Shown here piece by piece: positions 1-6,964 of a DNA stretch of 12,200 bases. The DNA is from Phycisphaerales bacterium UBA4658 (GTDB lineage Bacteria > Planctomycetota > Phycisphaerae > Phycisphaerales > UBA1924), in NCBI GenBank assembly GCA_002405485.1, contig DHLW01000090.1, positions 24,094 to 36,293 on the forward strand, given 5' to 3'. Position numbers and translations under genes: made by a program. The notes under the pieces are model-generated. The model was not told the origin of the DNA. It searched no databases and saw only the letters and a list, made by a program, of their open reading frames with translations. How positions within the stretch are numbered: the first letter of the stretch is position 1; every line of letters starts with the position of its first letter.

Positions 1-72
1 CTGGGCGATCGCCGACGCCGCCACGAGCAACGCGGCCAAGAGGCCAGAGAGCATCCACAGGTGCGTGCGCAT
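1..72 (-). CDS. Exported protein, N-terminal fragment (signal peptide only)
   Basis: An ATG at 72 reading leftward opens a frame of exactly 24 codons to the window edge. The translation is a textbook Sec signal peptide: a short start with Arg and His (MRTHLWM), a hydrophobic core rich in Leu, Ala and Val, and an A-I-A site followed by Gln, which suits signal peptidase I. An AAAGGAG Shine-Dalgarno lies 6 bases before the ATG, so the start is well supported despite the short length. The mature protein lies outside the window, so its function cannot be stated; it should be periplasmic, secreted or outer-membrane. It is divergent from dapL and may share a control region with it. Confidence 0.8.
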   Translation of the reverse strand, partial: MRTHLWMLSGLLAALLVAASAIAQ

Positions 73-78
73 GATCCG

Positions 79-85
79 CTCCTTT
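79..85 (-). promoter_or_regulatory. Shine-Dalgarno of the left-edge exported protein
   Basis: On the minus strand this reads AAAGGAG, and 6 bases separate it from the ATG at 72. It is the main evidence that the 24-codon fragment at the edge is a real gene start. Confidence 0.75.
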
Positions 86-92
86 TCCCTGA

Positions 93-108
93 GTGTAAGC
101 CCTTACAC
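93..108. promoter_or_regulatory. Perfect 7-bp inverted repeat, candidate operator
   Basis: GTGTAAG and CTTACAC are perfect inverted arms separated by CC. The repeat lies 20-36 bases upstream of the minus-strand start at 72 and just before its Shine-Dalgarno. On the minus strand the right arm contains TACACT, a -10-like hexamer, although no matching -35 was seen 17 bases away. The size and symmetry suit a dimeric repressor site; a short mRNA hairpin is the alternative. The rest of 73-341 shows no gene. Confidence 0.4.
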
Positions 109-341
109 GGCGGACCGTCGGCGGGGCTTCCGGGCGGTCCGAGCCACTCTGGTCAGGACGGTGGCGCTCCGCCGCATCATCCCGCAGGTCCACCCGCAGG
201 CCCATGGACCGGCTTGCCATGCGCGTTCACATGCGCTCACCGCTGCTGCCGAACAATCAAGCGATGACGGAGTCGGCGGACCGACTGGGGGCCTCATCCG
301 CCGAGGGCCACACTTTGCAAACGCGGGCGTACGCTCTGGCC

Positions 342-1592
342 ATGACCACCGTGAGCACCGTTTCAACGCACGCGCCCGTTGTCGTCGCGCCCCTTCGGGT
401 GCGATCCGACCGGCTCTCGGCCCTGCCGCCGTTTCTGTTTGATGAGATCGACCGCAAGAAGCGTGAGCGGATCGCCGCGGGCGCCGATGTCATCAACCTT
501 GGGGTTGGGGATCCCGATCAGCCCACGCCGGGGTTCATTGTCGAAGCCATGAACCGGGCGATGAGGGATCTGGTGAATCAGCAGTACCCCGCCGTCGGGG
601 GTGGTCTCACCGTCTTTCGCGAGGCCTGCGCCAGATTCATGTGGGAGCGTTTCGGGGTGCGCGTTGATCCGATGCGGCATGTGGTCTGCACCATCGGATC
701 CAAGGACGGCATCGCCCATCTTCCATGGGCCGTCACCAATCCGGGTGACACCATCCTGGTTCCCGATCCGGCGTATCCCGTCTATGAAATCGGCGCCGTC
801 CTGGCGCACTGCGCAGTCAGCAAGACGCCCCTTGCTCCCGAGCGCGGCTGGACGCCAGACCTTGGCCAGGTGCCCGAGGACGTCAGGCGCGCCGCCCGGA
901 TCCTGTGGATGAACTACCCGAGCAATCCCACTGCCGCCAGCGCCGACGTGGGGCTTTACGAGAGGGCCATCGAGTTCATTCGGCCAACATGGACCGACGC
1001 GCCCAGATCTCGCGGGTGCATCCTGGCCAGCGATCTGGCCTACTCCGAGCTGTACTTTGAGCACACCCCGGTCTCGATGTGGCAGGCCCCGAACGCCGAC
1101 ATCGAGACGACGCCCGCCATCGAGTTTCACTCGCTCAGCAAGACGTACAACATGACGGGCTGGCGTATCGGCTTTGCCATCGGCCAGCCGGACATCATCA
1201 AGGCGCTGGCTGGGATCAAGGCCAACGTCGATTCCGGAGTCTTCAATGCGATCCAGGCCGCGGGGGCGGTGGCCCTGGACAACTTCCGTGCCCCGGACAT
1301 CGAGCGGATGCGCACCCTCTATCGCGAGCGTCGCGACGCGATCGTGCCCGTGCTCCGGTCGGTCGGGTGCCAGGTCGAGTCGCCCAAGGCCGGGTTCTTT
1401 GTGTGGGCACGGACGCCCGGCGGGATCGACTCCATGTCGTTCGCTTCCACACTCCTGGAGAAGGCCGATACCGTGGTGGTCCCCGGTTCCGGGTTTAGCC
1501 CTCGCGGGCGGGAGTGGTTCCGAGTCGCTCTCACCGTCGACGCCCAGCGGCTTTTGGAAGTCGGTCGTCGGATCTCGACGCTTCGCTGGTGA
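342..1592 (+). CDS. dapL: LL-diaminopimelate aminotransferase (PLP fold type I)
   Basis: A PLP-dependent class I/II aminotransferase of 416 residues, close to the usual DapL length of about 400. DapL converts tetrahydrodipicolinate and glutamate to LL-diaminopimelate and 2-oxoglutarate in the cytoplasm, for lysine and peptidoglycan synthesis. Seen in the protein: LPPFLFDEIDRKK (29-41), LGVGDPDQPTP (53-63), GSKDGIAHLP (119-128), NYPSNPT (191-197, PLP-contacting Asn195), D231 and Y234 in SDLAYSELYF, SLSKTYNMTGWRIGF (264-278) with the Schiff-base lysine K267, and the carboxylate-binding R394. The K267 block and the NVDSGVFNAIQ stretch match DapL more closely than aspartate aminotransferases. The ATG at 342 was chosen because homology begins about 20 residues later; no strong Shine-Dalgarno is visible. 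In-frame ATGs at 204 and 264 and GTGs at 351 and 399 are alternatives. It ends well before a terminator at 1760. Confidence 0.85.
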   Translation: MTTVSTVSTHAPVVVAPLRVRSDRLSALPPFLFDEIDRKKRERIAAGADVINLGVGDPDQPTPGFIVEAMNRAMRDLVNQQYPAVGGGLTVFREACARFMWERFGVRVDPMRHVVCTIGSKDGIAHLPWAVTNPGDTILVPDPAYPVYEIGAVLAHCAVSKTPLAPERGWTPDLGQVPEDVRRAARILWMNYPSNPTAASADVGLYERAIEFIRPTWTDAPRSRGCILASDLAYSELYFEHTPVSMWQAPNADIETTPAIEFHSLSKTYNMTGWRIGFAIGQPDIIKALAGIKANVDSGVFNAIQAAGAVALDNFRAPDIERMRTLYRERRDAIVPVLRSVGCQVESPKAGFFVWARTPGGIDSMSFASTLLEKADTVVVPGSGFSPRGREWFRVALTVDAQRLLEVGRRISTLRW

Positions 1593-1759
1593 CACACTGG
1601 ACCTGGCGCTGCCCGGGAGCGCGCAGAACGTCGATGGCACACCCAAACCGGGTCCTGACAACGAAAAGTGGCCGACCTGTGCCTTCACAGCGACAATTTT
1701 CTGAGAGCGTGAGCCGTTTGAGGGGACCAAATCCGTATAAGGGGCTGAGGGCAGCACGA

Positions 1760-1800
1760 GGCACGGCCGATGCTTCCTCCAAGCCGGCCGTGCCTTTTCT
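1760..1800 (+). terminator. Intrinsic terminator between dapL and the DUF2726 gene
   Basis: A perfect 10-bp GC-rich stem (GGCACGGCCG at 1760-1769 with CGGCCGTGCC at 1785-1794) encloses 15 bases, within which GCTT and AAGC can extend the pairing. It is followed directly by TTTTCT and a T-rich stretch to 1815. It would end dapL transcription, or transcription started at the -10-like TATAAG at 1736. It sits only 19 bases before the ATG at 1819, so the next gene either has its promoter in that small gap or depends on read-through. Confidence 0.8.
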
Positions 1801-1818
1801 CAGTTCTTGTCTTTTGCC

Positions 1819-2649
1819 ATGAAAGCCCTCCTCATCGCTTTGGCCATCGTGACCTTTGGCGTGGTCGCCGTGGTGCTGTGGCTTGTCCTCAAGGTGCCGC
1901 TCCAGGAGCGTGCGCGACAACGCGACGCGCGCCGACGTCGGTATGTGCTGAATGAGTCGGGCGAGCGTCTGCCGATGGCCGAGGGAGATTCGGCGAGTGA
2001 CCCCCCCAAAGCGGTGCAGGAGCTGCCGAGCATTCCCCCGACCTCGGTGCCGCACGTGTCCAGGCCGGTTCCGACCGGAGGGCGCATGGTGACGACGCCG
2101 GATGGGGAGATGATCCTGACCACGCCGCCGTTTGCCCTGCGGGAAGCCGTCTTTTCCAGCCGTACGGGCCGGTTCGTGAACGCGGTGACTCGGCGGTTGC
2201 CGCCGTGGATCATCGTCTGCCCGAAGGTGCGTCTGGACGCGCTGCTCACGCCCACCAAGCCCGACGGTCGCGATCCGCGTGACTGGCGGGAGTGGCGGCG
2301 GCGTGTCCGCATGCGGTCGGTCGATCTGGTCCTGTGCGACCGGCGCACCTGGAGGCCGCTTCTGGCGATCGTGTTCGATCCGCGGCTGGTGGATGCTCGG
2401 CTCGTGGGCGGGGGACAGGACAAGATCCTGGACGAGATCTTCGCCGGTGTTGGGTTGTCGTTCCTGCGGCTGAGCGGGGACTTTGAGAAGGACTGGCCGG
2501 TGATCCAGTCGCACATCGATGCGATGATCATCCCGCACGTGAGCGACGAGGCCATGCTGGAGGCATCGGATCGGACCAATCGCGTGGACGCCGACTCGGC
2601 CGTCACGCTGCTGCGCATGGATGGCGAAAAGGGTTGGCTGCTGGAGTAG
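1819..2649 (+). CDS. Membrane-anchored DUF2726 protein
   Basis: A 276-residue protein with one N-terminal membrane helix (about 3-24), an Arg-rich stretch (31-41, inside-positive), a Pro/Ser-rich linker (about 55-100), and a C-terminal domain (about 105-235) that I recognise as DUF2726. Domain signs are the start FALREAVFSS, the segment IVCPKVRLDALL (132-143), the core SVDLVLCD followed by PLLAIVFDP (167-188), and KILDEIFAGVGLSFLRL (202-218). DUF2726 has been proposed to have a restriction-endonuclease-like fold; its biological role is not known to me. From memory, family members usually carry Glu in an 'IELDD'-like strand; here it reads IVFDP, so any nuclease activity is doubtful. The ATG at 1819 opens directly into the membrane helix; a TTG at 1807 would add four residues. 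No Shine-Dalgarno is visible. A 68-bp gap precedes the glycerate kinase. Confidence 0.7.
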   Translation: MKALLIALAIVTFGVVAVVLWLVLKVPLQERARQRDARRRRYVLNESGERLPMAEGDSASDPPKAVQELPSIPPTSVPHVSRPVPTGGRMVTTPDGEMILTTPPFALREAVFSSRTGRFVNAVTRRLPPWIIVCPKVRLDALLTPTKPDGRDPRDWREWRRRVRMRSVDLVLCDRRTWRPLLAIVFDPRLVDARLVGGGQDKILDEIFAGVGLSFLRLSGDFEKDWPVIQSHIDAMIIPHVSDEAMLEASDRTNRVDADSAVTLLRMDGEKGWLLE

Positions 2650-2662
2650 CCGGTCGGGCGCA

Positions 2663-2713
2663 CGGCGTGATGCGATCATTGCGGGTACTCTGACCGGATC
2701 GGCGATCACGCCG
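2663..2713. promoter_or_regulatory. Long stem-loop in front of the glycerate kinase start
   Basis: CGGCGTGAT (2663-2671) is a perfect inverted match to ATCACGCCG (2705-2713). Inside it CGATC (2673-2677) pairs with GATCG (2697-2701), giving 14 pairs with one small internal loop. No T-run follows, so it is not a normal terminator. Its 3' arm ends four bases before the TTG at 2718 and occupies the ribosome-binding region, where no Shine-Dalgarno is seen. It could limit translation of the kinase, stabilise the upstream mRNA end, or be a protein-binding site. Function is inference. Confidence 0.45.
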
Positions 2714-2717
2714 AACC

Positions 2718-4046
2718 TTGGAGCCCGCTCGCCTGCCCAACCCCGCCTTCCCATCCCACGCCGAGCATGCCCGAGCGATCATCGACGCGGTGGTGGCGGC
2801 GTGCGATCCTTCGGCGGCGATGATCCGCGCCTGGTCACGCGTGGAGCAGGAGGGGGCCGCGGGCGATTTTCGAAAGGCCATCCTGGTAGCGGCGGGCAAG
2901 GCGTCGCTCGTCATGACCAGAGCGGCGCTGGAGCATCTGGGGTGCGTGCCGCCGCTGGGCGTGGTGGTTGCGCCGGCGGGGAGCAAGCCGCCGCAGAGCT
3001 TTCACAAGGCGCTGGTGCGCGTGTTCGAGGCGGATCATCCGCTCCCCTCGCAGCGCAACCTGATCGCCGCGCAGGCCGTGGCTGATGCGGCTCGATTCGC
3101 GAGTTCTCGACGGACACCGCTCCTGGTGCTGCTCTCCGGAGGCGGCTCGGCGCACCTGACGCTCCCGGAGCGAGGCCTGACGCTCGCGGACGTTCGTGCC
3201 GTGACCGATGCGATGCTGAAGGCGGGCGCGACGATCGGCGAGCTGAACATGGTGCGAAGGAAGATCGAGCAGCTCAAGGGCGGCAAGCTCGCCCGGCTCG
3301 CCGCGCCGTCGCCGGTGCGGACGCTTGCGCTCTCAGACGTGGTGGGAGACGACCTGTCGGTGATCGCCTCCGGGCCAACGGCCGACGATCCGAACTCGGT
3401 CGCCGAGGTGATCGACATCATCACGCGGCTGGGCGTGCAGGCACAGGCGGCCAGCGTGCTGGACCATCTTCGCCGGCATGCCCGCGATCCGGCGCCGTCA
3501 CCGCTGAGCAACGTGACAAGTTGCGTCATCGGGTCCAACGTGCTGGCGATCGACGCGGCCCGGGTGTGCGTTGAGCAGCTCGGCTTTGTCGTCGCCGAGG
3601 CCCGGTCGGGGGTCGTCGGGGATGCCGAGGAGCGCGGGCGCGAGCTTGCGCTCCGATTGCTGGAGGCCAGGCGCACGCACGGCACGCCCGTCGCGGTCAT
3701 CTGGGGCGGCGAGACCACCGTCCGCGTTCGAGGCAAGGGCAGCGGGGGGCGGAATCAGCACGCCGCTCTGGCCGCGGCGATGGCGCTCGCGGGTGAGCGG
3801 GACGCCGCGGTGATCACCTTCGCGACCGACGGGGTCGATGGCATGGCCCCGCCCGCACTTCCGGCGCACGCGGGGGCGATCGTGACTGGTGAGTCGGTGG
3901 CCATTGCTCGACGCGCCGGCGCTGCGGCGCAGCTCGCGCTGGACACGTGCGAGTCGTACCGATTCATGCTCGCCGCCGAGGCCGCGCTGAACACCGGGCC
4001 GACGGGCACGAACGTGAACGACGTCTGGGTGGGGCTGGCGTACTGA
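2718..4046 (+). CDS. gckA: Glycerate 2-kinase (GckA/TtuD family, MOFRL domain)
   Basis: A 442-residue protein of the class II glycerate kinase family, which phosphorylates D-glycerate with ATP to 2-phosphoglycerate and feeds glycerate from glyoxylate, serine or sugar-acid breakdown into lower glycolysis. The N-terminal DUF4147 domain (about 14-250) has AILVAAGKAS (54-63) with the conserved lysine K61, the loop LLSGGGSAHL (138-147), LKGGKLARL (186-194) and LALSDVVGDDLSVIASGPT (203-221). The MOFRL domain (about 325-440) has GGETTVRVRGKGSGGRNQ (330-347), TDGVDG (370-375) and the terminal TGPTGTNVNDVW (426-437). All hallmark motifs are present and the length is normal for the family, so it should be active. 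The start is uncertain: TTG at 2718 gives the expected N-terminus, while the next ATG at 2820 would remove part of the first domain. Preference for D-glycerate over hydroxypyruvate or tartronate-pathway substrates cannot be read from sequence. Confidence 0.9.
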   Translation: MEPARLPNPAFPSHAEHARAIIDAVVAACDPSAAMIRAWSRVEQEGAAGDFRKAILVAAGKASLVMTRAALEHLGCVPPLGVVVAPAGSKPPQSFHKALVRVFEADHPLPSQRNLIAAQAVADAARFASSRRTPLLVLLSGGGSAHLTLPERGLTLADVRAVTDAMLKAGATIGELNMVRRKIEQLKGGKLARLAAPSPVRTLALSDVVGDDLSVIASGPTADDPNSVAEVIDIITRLGVQAQAASVLDHLRRHARDPAPSPLSNVTSCVIGSNVLAIDAARVCVEQLGFVVAEARSGVVGDAEERGRELALRLLEARRTHGTPVAVIWGGETTVRVRGKGSGGRNQHAALAAAMALAGERDAAVITFATDGVDGMAPPALPAHAGAIVTGESVAIARRAGAAAQLALDTCESYRFMLAAEAALNTGPTGTNVNDVWVGLAY

Positions 4047-4108
4047 TCGGCGGTGATTCGCTCGCTGGAGCGTGCCCGGCGTGCGGGCGATACGATGCAT
4101 TACGCTGC

Positions 4109-4113
4109 GAGGG
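4109..4113 (+). promoter_or_regulatory. Shine-Dalgarno-like site of pilT
   Basis: GAGGG lies 7 bases before the ATG at 4121. It supports that ATG over the longer upstream reading frame that overlaps the glycerate kinase gene and over the internal ATG at 4166. Confidence 0.5.
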
Positions 4114-4120
4114 CTTTGCC

Positions 4121-5254
4121 ATGCTTGCTGCCGGCCTGACCATACAGAAACTGCTGCTGGGAATGAAGCGTCACGACGCATCGGACCTGCACATCAAGCC
4201 CGGAATTCCCCCGACCTACCGGGTGCACGGGGTCCTGCGTCCGATCGGGGGCGATCCGCTGGATTCCGACGAGGCGGACCACCTGCTTGATCCGATCGTG
4301 CCGGACGTGAAGCGCAAGACGTTCGAGGATCGGGGCGACCTGGACTTTGCGACCTTCAACAGCGAGGGCGACCGGTTCCGTGTGAACATGTATCGCGCGG
4401 GTGGCCACGTGAACGCGGCGATCCGCCGCGTCAAGGCGGAGATCCCGAGCTACGAAGAGCTGCACCTCCCGCCGATCTACTCCCAGCTCATCAGCCGGAG
4501 CAACGAGGGGTTGATTCTGGTCGTGGGGATCACCGGATCGGGCAAGAGCTCGACGCTCGCGGCGATGGTCGAGCAGATCAACCAGACCGAGAGCTGCAAC
4601 ATCATCACTGTCGAAGACCCGGTCGAGTATCGATTCGTCCCCAAGAAGAGCATCATCAGCCAGCGAGAGATCGGGATCGACGTGCCGGACTACAAGACCG
4701 CGCTTCGGTACGTCGTCCGCCAGGATCCGGACGTCATCTTCATCGGCGAGTTGCGCGATCATGAGACCGTCATGGCGGCGATCCAGGCAGCGGAGACCGG
4801 GCACCTGGTCTTCGGCACGCTGCACACCGCCGACACCATGCAGACCTTCAATCGCATCCTCGAGTTCTTCCCGCGCGAGGAGCACGGCTTCCTGCGGTCG
4901 TCGCTGGCCAACACGCTTCGGGCGATCCTGGCGCAGCGGCTGCTGCCCGCCGTCGAGACGTTCAACAACGGCAAGGGCGGCGTGGTGCCGGCGTGCGAGG
5001 TGCTCCTGAACACGCCGATCGTGCAGGAGAAGATCCGAGAGGGCGGCGACGCGGACCTCCCGGCGATCGTGAACGCCAGCCGAGCCGAGGGCATGCAGAG
5101 CTTCACCAACGCCCTGGCCGACCTTGTCCGCAAGGACTGGGTGAACACACGCACCGCGATGGCCTATGCCCCCAATCGCGACGCTCTGGACAGCGAACTC
5201 AAGGGCGTCGAGGTCAAGGCGCAGACGCTCGTTCACCGGATCAAGAAAGCGTGA
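4121..5254 (+). CDS. pilT: PilT-family twitching motility ATPase
   Basis: A 377-residue secretion/retraction ATPase of the PilT/PilU type. PilT hexamers sit at the cytoplasmic base of type IV pili and drive pilus retraction for twitching, surface sensing and DNA uptake. In order: the N-terminal PAS-like domain with SDLHIKPG (21-28) and GDLDFA (72-77); Walker A GITGSGKSST (136-145); the Asp box VEDPVEY (164-170); Walker B DVIFIGELRD (204-213); the His box GHLVFGTLHTADT (227-239); and LRAILAQRLLP (266-276). No tetra-Cys zinc motif of PilB/GspE extension ATPases is present, and the length is that of PilT. The usual PilT AIRNLIRE-like helix reads TPIVQEKIREGG (298-309). No pilin, pilB, pilC or pilM gene is visible nearby. 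The start at 4121 follows a GAGGG site and matches the family N-terminus. Confidence 0.9.
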   Translation: MLAAGLTIQKLLLGMKRHDASDLHIKPGIPPTYRVHGVLRPIGGDPLDSDEADHLLDPIVPDVKRKTFEDRGDLDFATFNSEGDRFRVNMYRAGGHVNAAIRRVKAEIPSYEELHLPPIYSQLISRSNEGLILVVGITGSGKSSTLAAMVEQINQTESCNIITVEDPVEYRFVPKKSIISQREIGIDVPDYKTALRYVVRQDPDVIFIGELRDHETVMAAIQAAETGHLVFGTLHTADTMQTFNRILEFFPREEHGFLRSSLANTLRAILAQRLLPAVETFNNGKGGVVPACEVLLNTPIVQEKIREGGDADLPAIVNASRAEGMQSFTNALADLVRKDWVNTRTAMAYAPNRDALDSELKGVEVKAQTLVHRIKKA

Positions 5255-5271
5255 ACGGACCGACGCAGAAG

Positions 5272-5306
5272 CCGCTCTGCATCCCGGCGGATCCCGTTCA
5301 GAGCGG
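5272..5306. terminator. Stem-loop just after pilT, possible terminator
   Basis: CCGCTCTG (5272-5279) and CAGAGCGG (5299-5306) form a perfect 8-bp stem around 19 bases, 17 bases after the pilT stop. No T-run follows on either strand, so it is a weak intrinsic terminator at best; 3'-end protection of the mRNA is equally possible. Confidence 0.35.
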
Positions 5307-5354
5307 AAGAAACCGGCACGGACTTGGCTTTCGGCGAGCGGATTCGCCAAGACG

Positions 5355-5402
5355 CACACAAGCGGCCCGCGCCGCTCGCCGCGGAGCACGGGCCGCCGTG
5401 TG
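5355..5402. terminator. Extended stem-loop in the convergent spacer, possible bidirectional terminator
   Basis: GCGGCCCG (5362-5369) pairs with CGGGCCGC (5389-5396), and CACAC (5355-5359) pairs with GTGTG (5398-5402) across a small internal loop, giving 13 pairs. On the minus strand the 3' side is followed by a moderately T-rich stretch with no real T-run. Its location between convergent genes suggests transcription termination from both sides. Confidence 0.45.
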
Positions 5403-5425
5403 TCGGTGTCTGAATCGCGGCGTCG

Positions 5426-5443
5426 CGGGCTCGACGGAGCCCG
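5426..5443. terminator. Compact hairpin immediately after the membrane regulator gene
   Basis: CGGGCTC (5426-5432) and GAGCCCG (5437-5443) pair perfectly around a 4-base loop, 6 bases beyond the TAG stop of the minus-strand gene at 5450. A 7-bp GC stem with a tetraloop suits the first part of a terminator or an mRNA 3' end, but a T-run is missing. Confidence 0.4.
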
Positions 5444-5449
5444 TGGGTG

Positions 5450-6952
5450 CTATTCGCCGGTCATTCCGGGCAGTGCGCCGCGGATCATCGGGAGCATTGC
5501 CCGCAAATCGACGTAGTTCGTCCTGCCGACCGTGATGAGCCGGTCGGCGTTCATGAGCTCGGGCGCGATCGGATCGCCCGCGAAGGCCAGCCGAATGCTG
5601 CCCGTCGCACCGTCGATCCTGCTCAGTTCGACCCACTGCACACCCTGATCCTCGAGGTATCGCACGGTGAGCTGGGCCGAGCCGGCCTCGCCCGGCCGGG
5701 CGGTCTCGTCGCGGAGGTCGGCAACGAGTTCGTACTCGCCCCGGCCGAGGTTGCGGACCGTCGCCGTGCCGTTGGCCTGCGTGAGCAGATTCCTGATCTG
5801 GTCAAGCTCGCCCTGCCGGGCAGTCCCGGTGAGCAGCGAGCGCACGGCGTTCTCGATTCCACGCATGCGTGCGTCGTCCGCGCTCTCAGCCCGCTGCCCA
5901 GCGGAATCGACCGAGGACGCATCGCCGCTCTGGGTCTCGGCGGCCAGCCGCACGGTCCGCCTGCCCTCGGCGTCGGTCTCGACCACCAGCCGGTCGGCCG
6001 GCGTGCGGTTCGAGACGCGGTCCAGGGCCCGCTGGGCTTCATTGATGCTCTGGATCTGCTCGTCAGTCAGGTTGTTGAGATCGCCGCTGACGTTGATCTC
6101 CGCGCGCTGGCGAACCCGGATTGCGACTCCGGTCCGCTGAGCCTGATCGTGGGCCTGCAGGCGGGCATCCTCGAACTCCGCCAGGGCGCTCCCGTCGAGC
6201 CCGAACTCCGCGAGCAGATCCTCGTCGATCGCACCGATGTTCACGAGCAGTCCGCTGCGGGCCATGTTGGAGATGAACGCGGCTCGCGGTTCCACCTGCT
6301 GGATCCGGTCGGCGGTGGCGTCGTCGGCGATCAGATACACCCATCCGACGTTCGGAGAAAAGGCCATCTCCATTCCGAAACGGGCGTTCGGGAGCTCGTT
6401 CACCGTGGCGTCGGTTTCGACGGCGAGCTTGGCATAGACCGCTCCCGGTCCGTTGCCGTCCATGTCGGCGTCGCCGAGCTGATCCACTGTCACCGGTCGC
6501 TGCAGCCGAAGCCGGAGCATGCCGTTGACGGTGACACCCTCGGCTCCAAGGCCCATGAGGTCGATGTCGATCCCCGAGACCTGACGCTGCCGAAGATCGT
6601 TCAGGATCGTTGACGCCTCGACTCGGCTGCCGGAAGACATCGAGAACAGCGCTGTACCGATGGCCACGCACGCAGCCATCGCCGAGCCGATCGCCAGCCA
6701 TCGGGAGCGCGGTCGGCGCCGGCCCGGAGAGTCGCTGGCGTCGGAGTCTGACCGTGAGATCCGCGGCGTCGAGTGGCCCATGGCTCGAAACGCGGCGATG
6801 CGCTCCTGTGACAAGCCCCCCGGCAGACCGAGCGACGGTCCGATCGCGCGCAGATTGGCATCCATGGTGCGATCCTGGGCGGTCGCCTCCGGCGATTGAT
6901 CCGCCGAGTCATCCGTTCGGTTCAGCGGGTTGCGGGTCTGGTCGTCGTGCAT
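5450..6952 (-). CDS. Single-pass membrane protein, probable anti-sigma factor of the adjacent ECF sigma
   Basis: A 500-residue protein whose whole family I do not recognise. It has a hydrophilic N-terminal segment (1-84), an Arg-rich patch (78-84), one membrane helix (about 85-106) and a large outer part (about 107-500). Position directly after the ECF sigma gene, plus a cytoplasmic tail, one helix and an extracytoplasmic domain, is the usual layout of a membrane-bound anti-sigma factor. The N-terminal tail has no Cys and no HxxxCxxC zinc motif; a helical stretch near 30-60 is the candidate sigma-binding part. The outer region has a short predicted helix EASTILNDLRQRQ (112-124) followed by strand-rich sequence, faintly like LolA/RseB-type domains, then a charged helical region (240-320) and further strands to the end. 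The start is the ATG at 6952 with AGGAG 7 bases upstream; a TTG at 6958 is too close to that site. Confidence 0.6.
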   Translation of the reverse strand: MHDDQTRNPLNRTDDSADQSPEATAQDRTMDANLRAIGPSLGLPGGLSQERIAAFRAMGHSTPRISRSDSDASDSPGRRRPRSRWLAIGSAMAACVAIGTALFSMSSGSRVEASTILNDLRQRQVSGIDIDLMGLGAEGVTVNGMLRLRLQRPVTVDQLGDADMDGNGPGAVYAKLAVETDATVNELPNARFGMEMAFSPNVGWVYLIADDATADRIQQVEPRAAFISNMARSGLLVNIGAIDEDLLAEFGLDGSALAEFEDARLQAHDQAQRTGVAIRVRQRAEINVSGDLNNLTDEQIQSINEAQRALDRVSNRTPADRLVVETDAEGRRTVRLAAETQSGDASSVDSAGQRAESADDARMRGIENAVRSLLTGTARQGELDQIRNLLTQANGTATVRNLGRGEYELVADLRDETARPGEAGSAQLTVRYLEDQGVQWVELSRIDGATGSIRLAFAGDPIAPELMNADRLITVGRTNYVDLRAMLPMIRGALPGMTGE

Positions 6953-6959
6953 GTTCAAG

Positions 6960-6964
6960 CTCCT
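6960..6964 (-). promoter_or_regulatory. Shine-Dalgarno of the membrane regulator
   Basis: AGGAG on the minus strand lies 7 bases before the ATG at 6952 and fixes that start over the TTG at 6958. Confidence 0.75.

Noticed and set aside
204..341. N-terminal extension of the aminotransferase from the ATG at 204
   Set aside because: The added 46 residues have no match to the DapL N-terminus and no Shine-Dalgarno supports the upstream ATGs; the ATG at 342 is preferred.
1677..1690. Small hairpin CTGTG-cctt-CACAG followed by an ATTTTC stretch, as a dapL terminator
   Set aside because: The stem is only 5 bp and the T-rich stretch is offset by several bases; the terminator at 1760-1800 is far stronger.
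363..1757. Long open frame antisense to dapL
   Set aside because: It mirrors the codon pattern of the GC-rich plus-strand gene, has Pro/Gly/Arg-rich low-complexity sequence, and shows no family motif. Similar antisense frames oppose pilT (4100-5389), the membrane regulator (5447-6613) and cstA, for the same reason.
2686..2691. TACTCT hexamers before the glycerate kinase (2686) and cstA (7981) genes as shared -10 elements
   Set aside because: Neither has a convincing -35 at the right distance, and a single hexamer recurs by chance.
1531..2754. Long minus-strand frame opposite the DUF2726 gene
   Set aside because: It spans a clear terminator and two genes on the other strand, and its His/Arg/Pro-rich composition is typical of a shadow frame.
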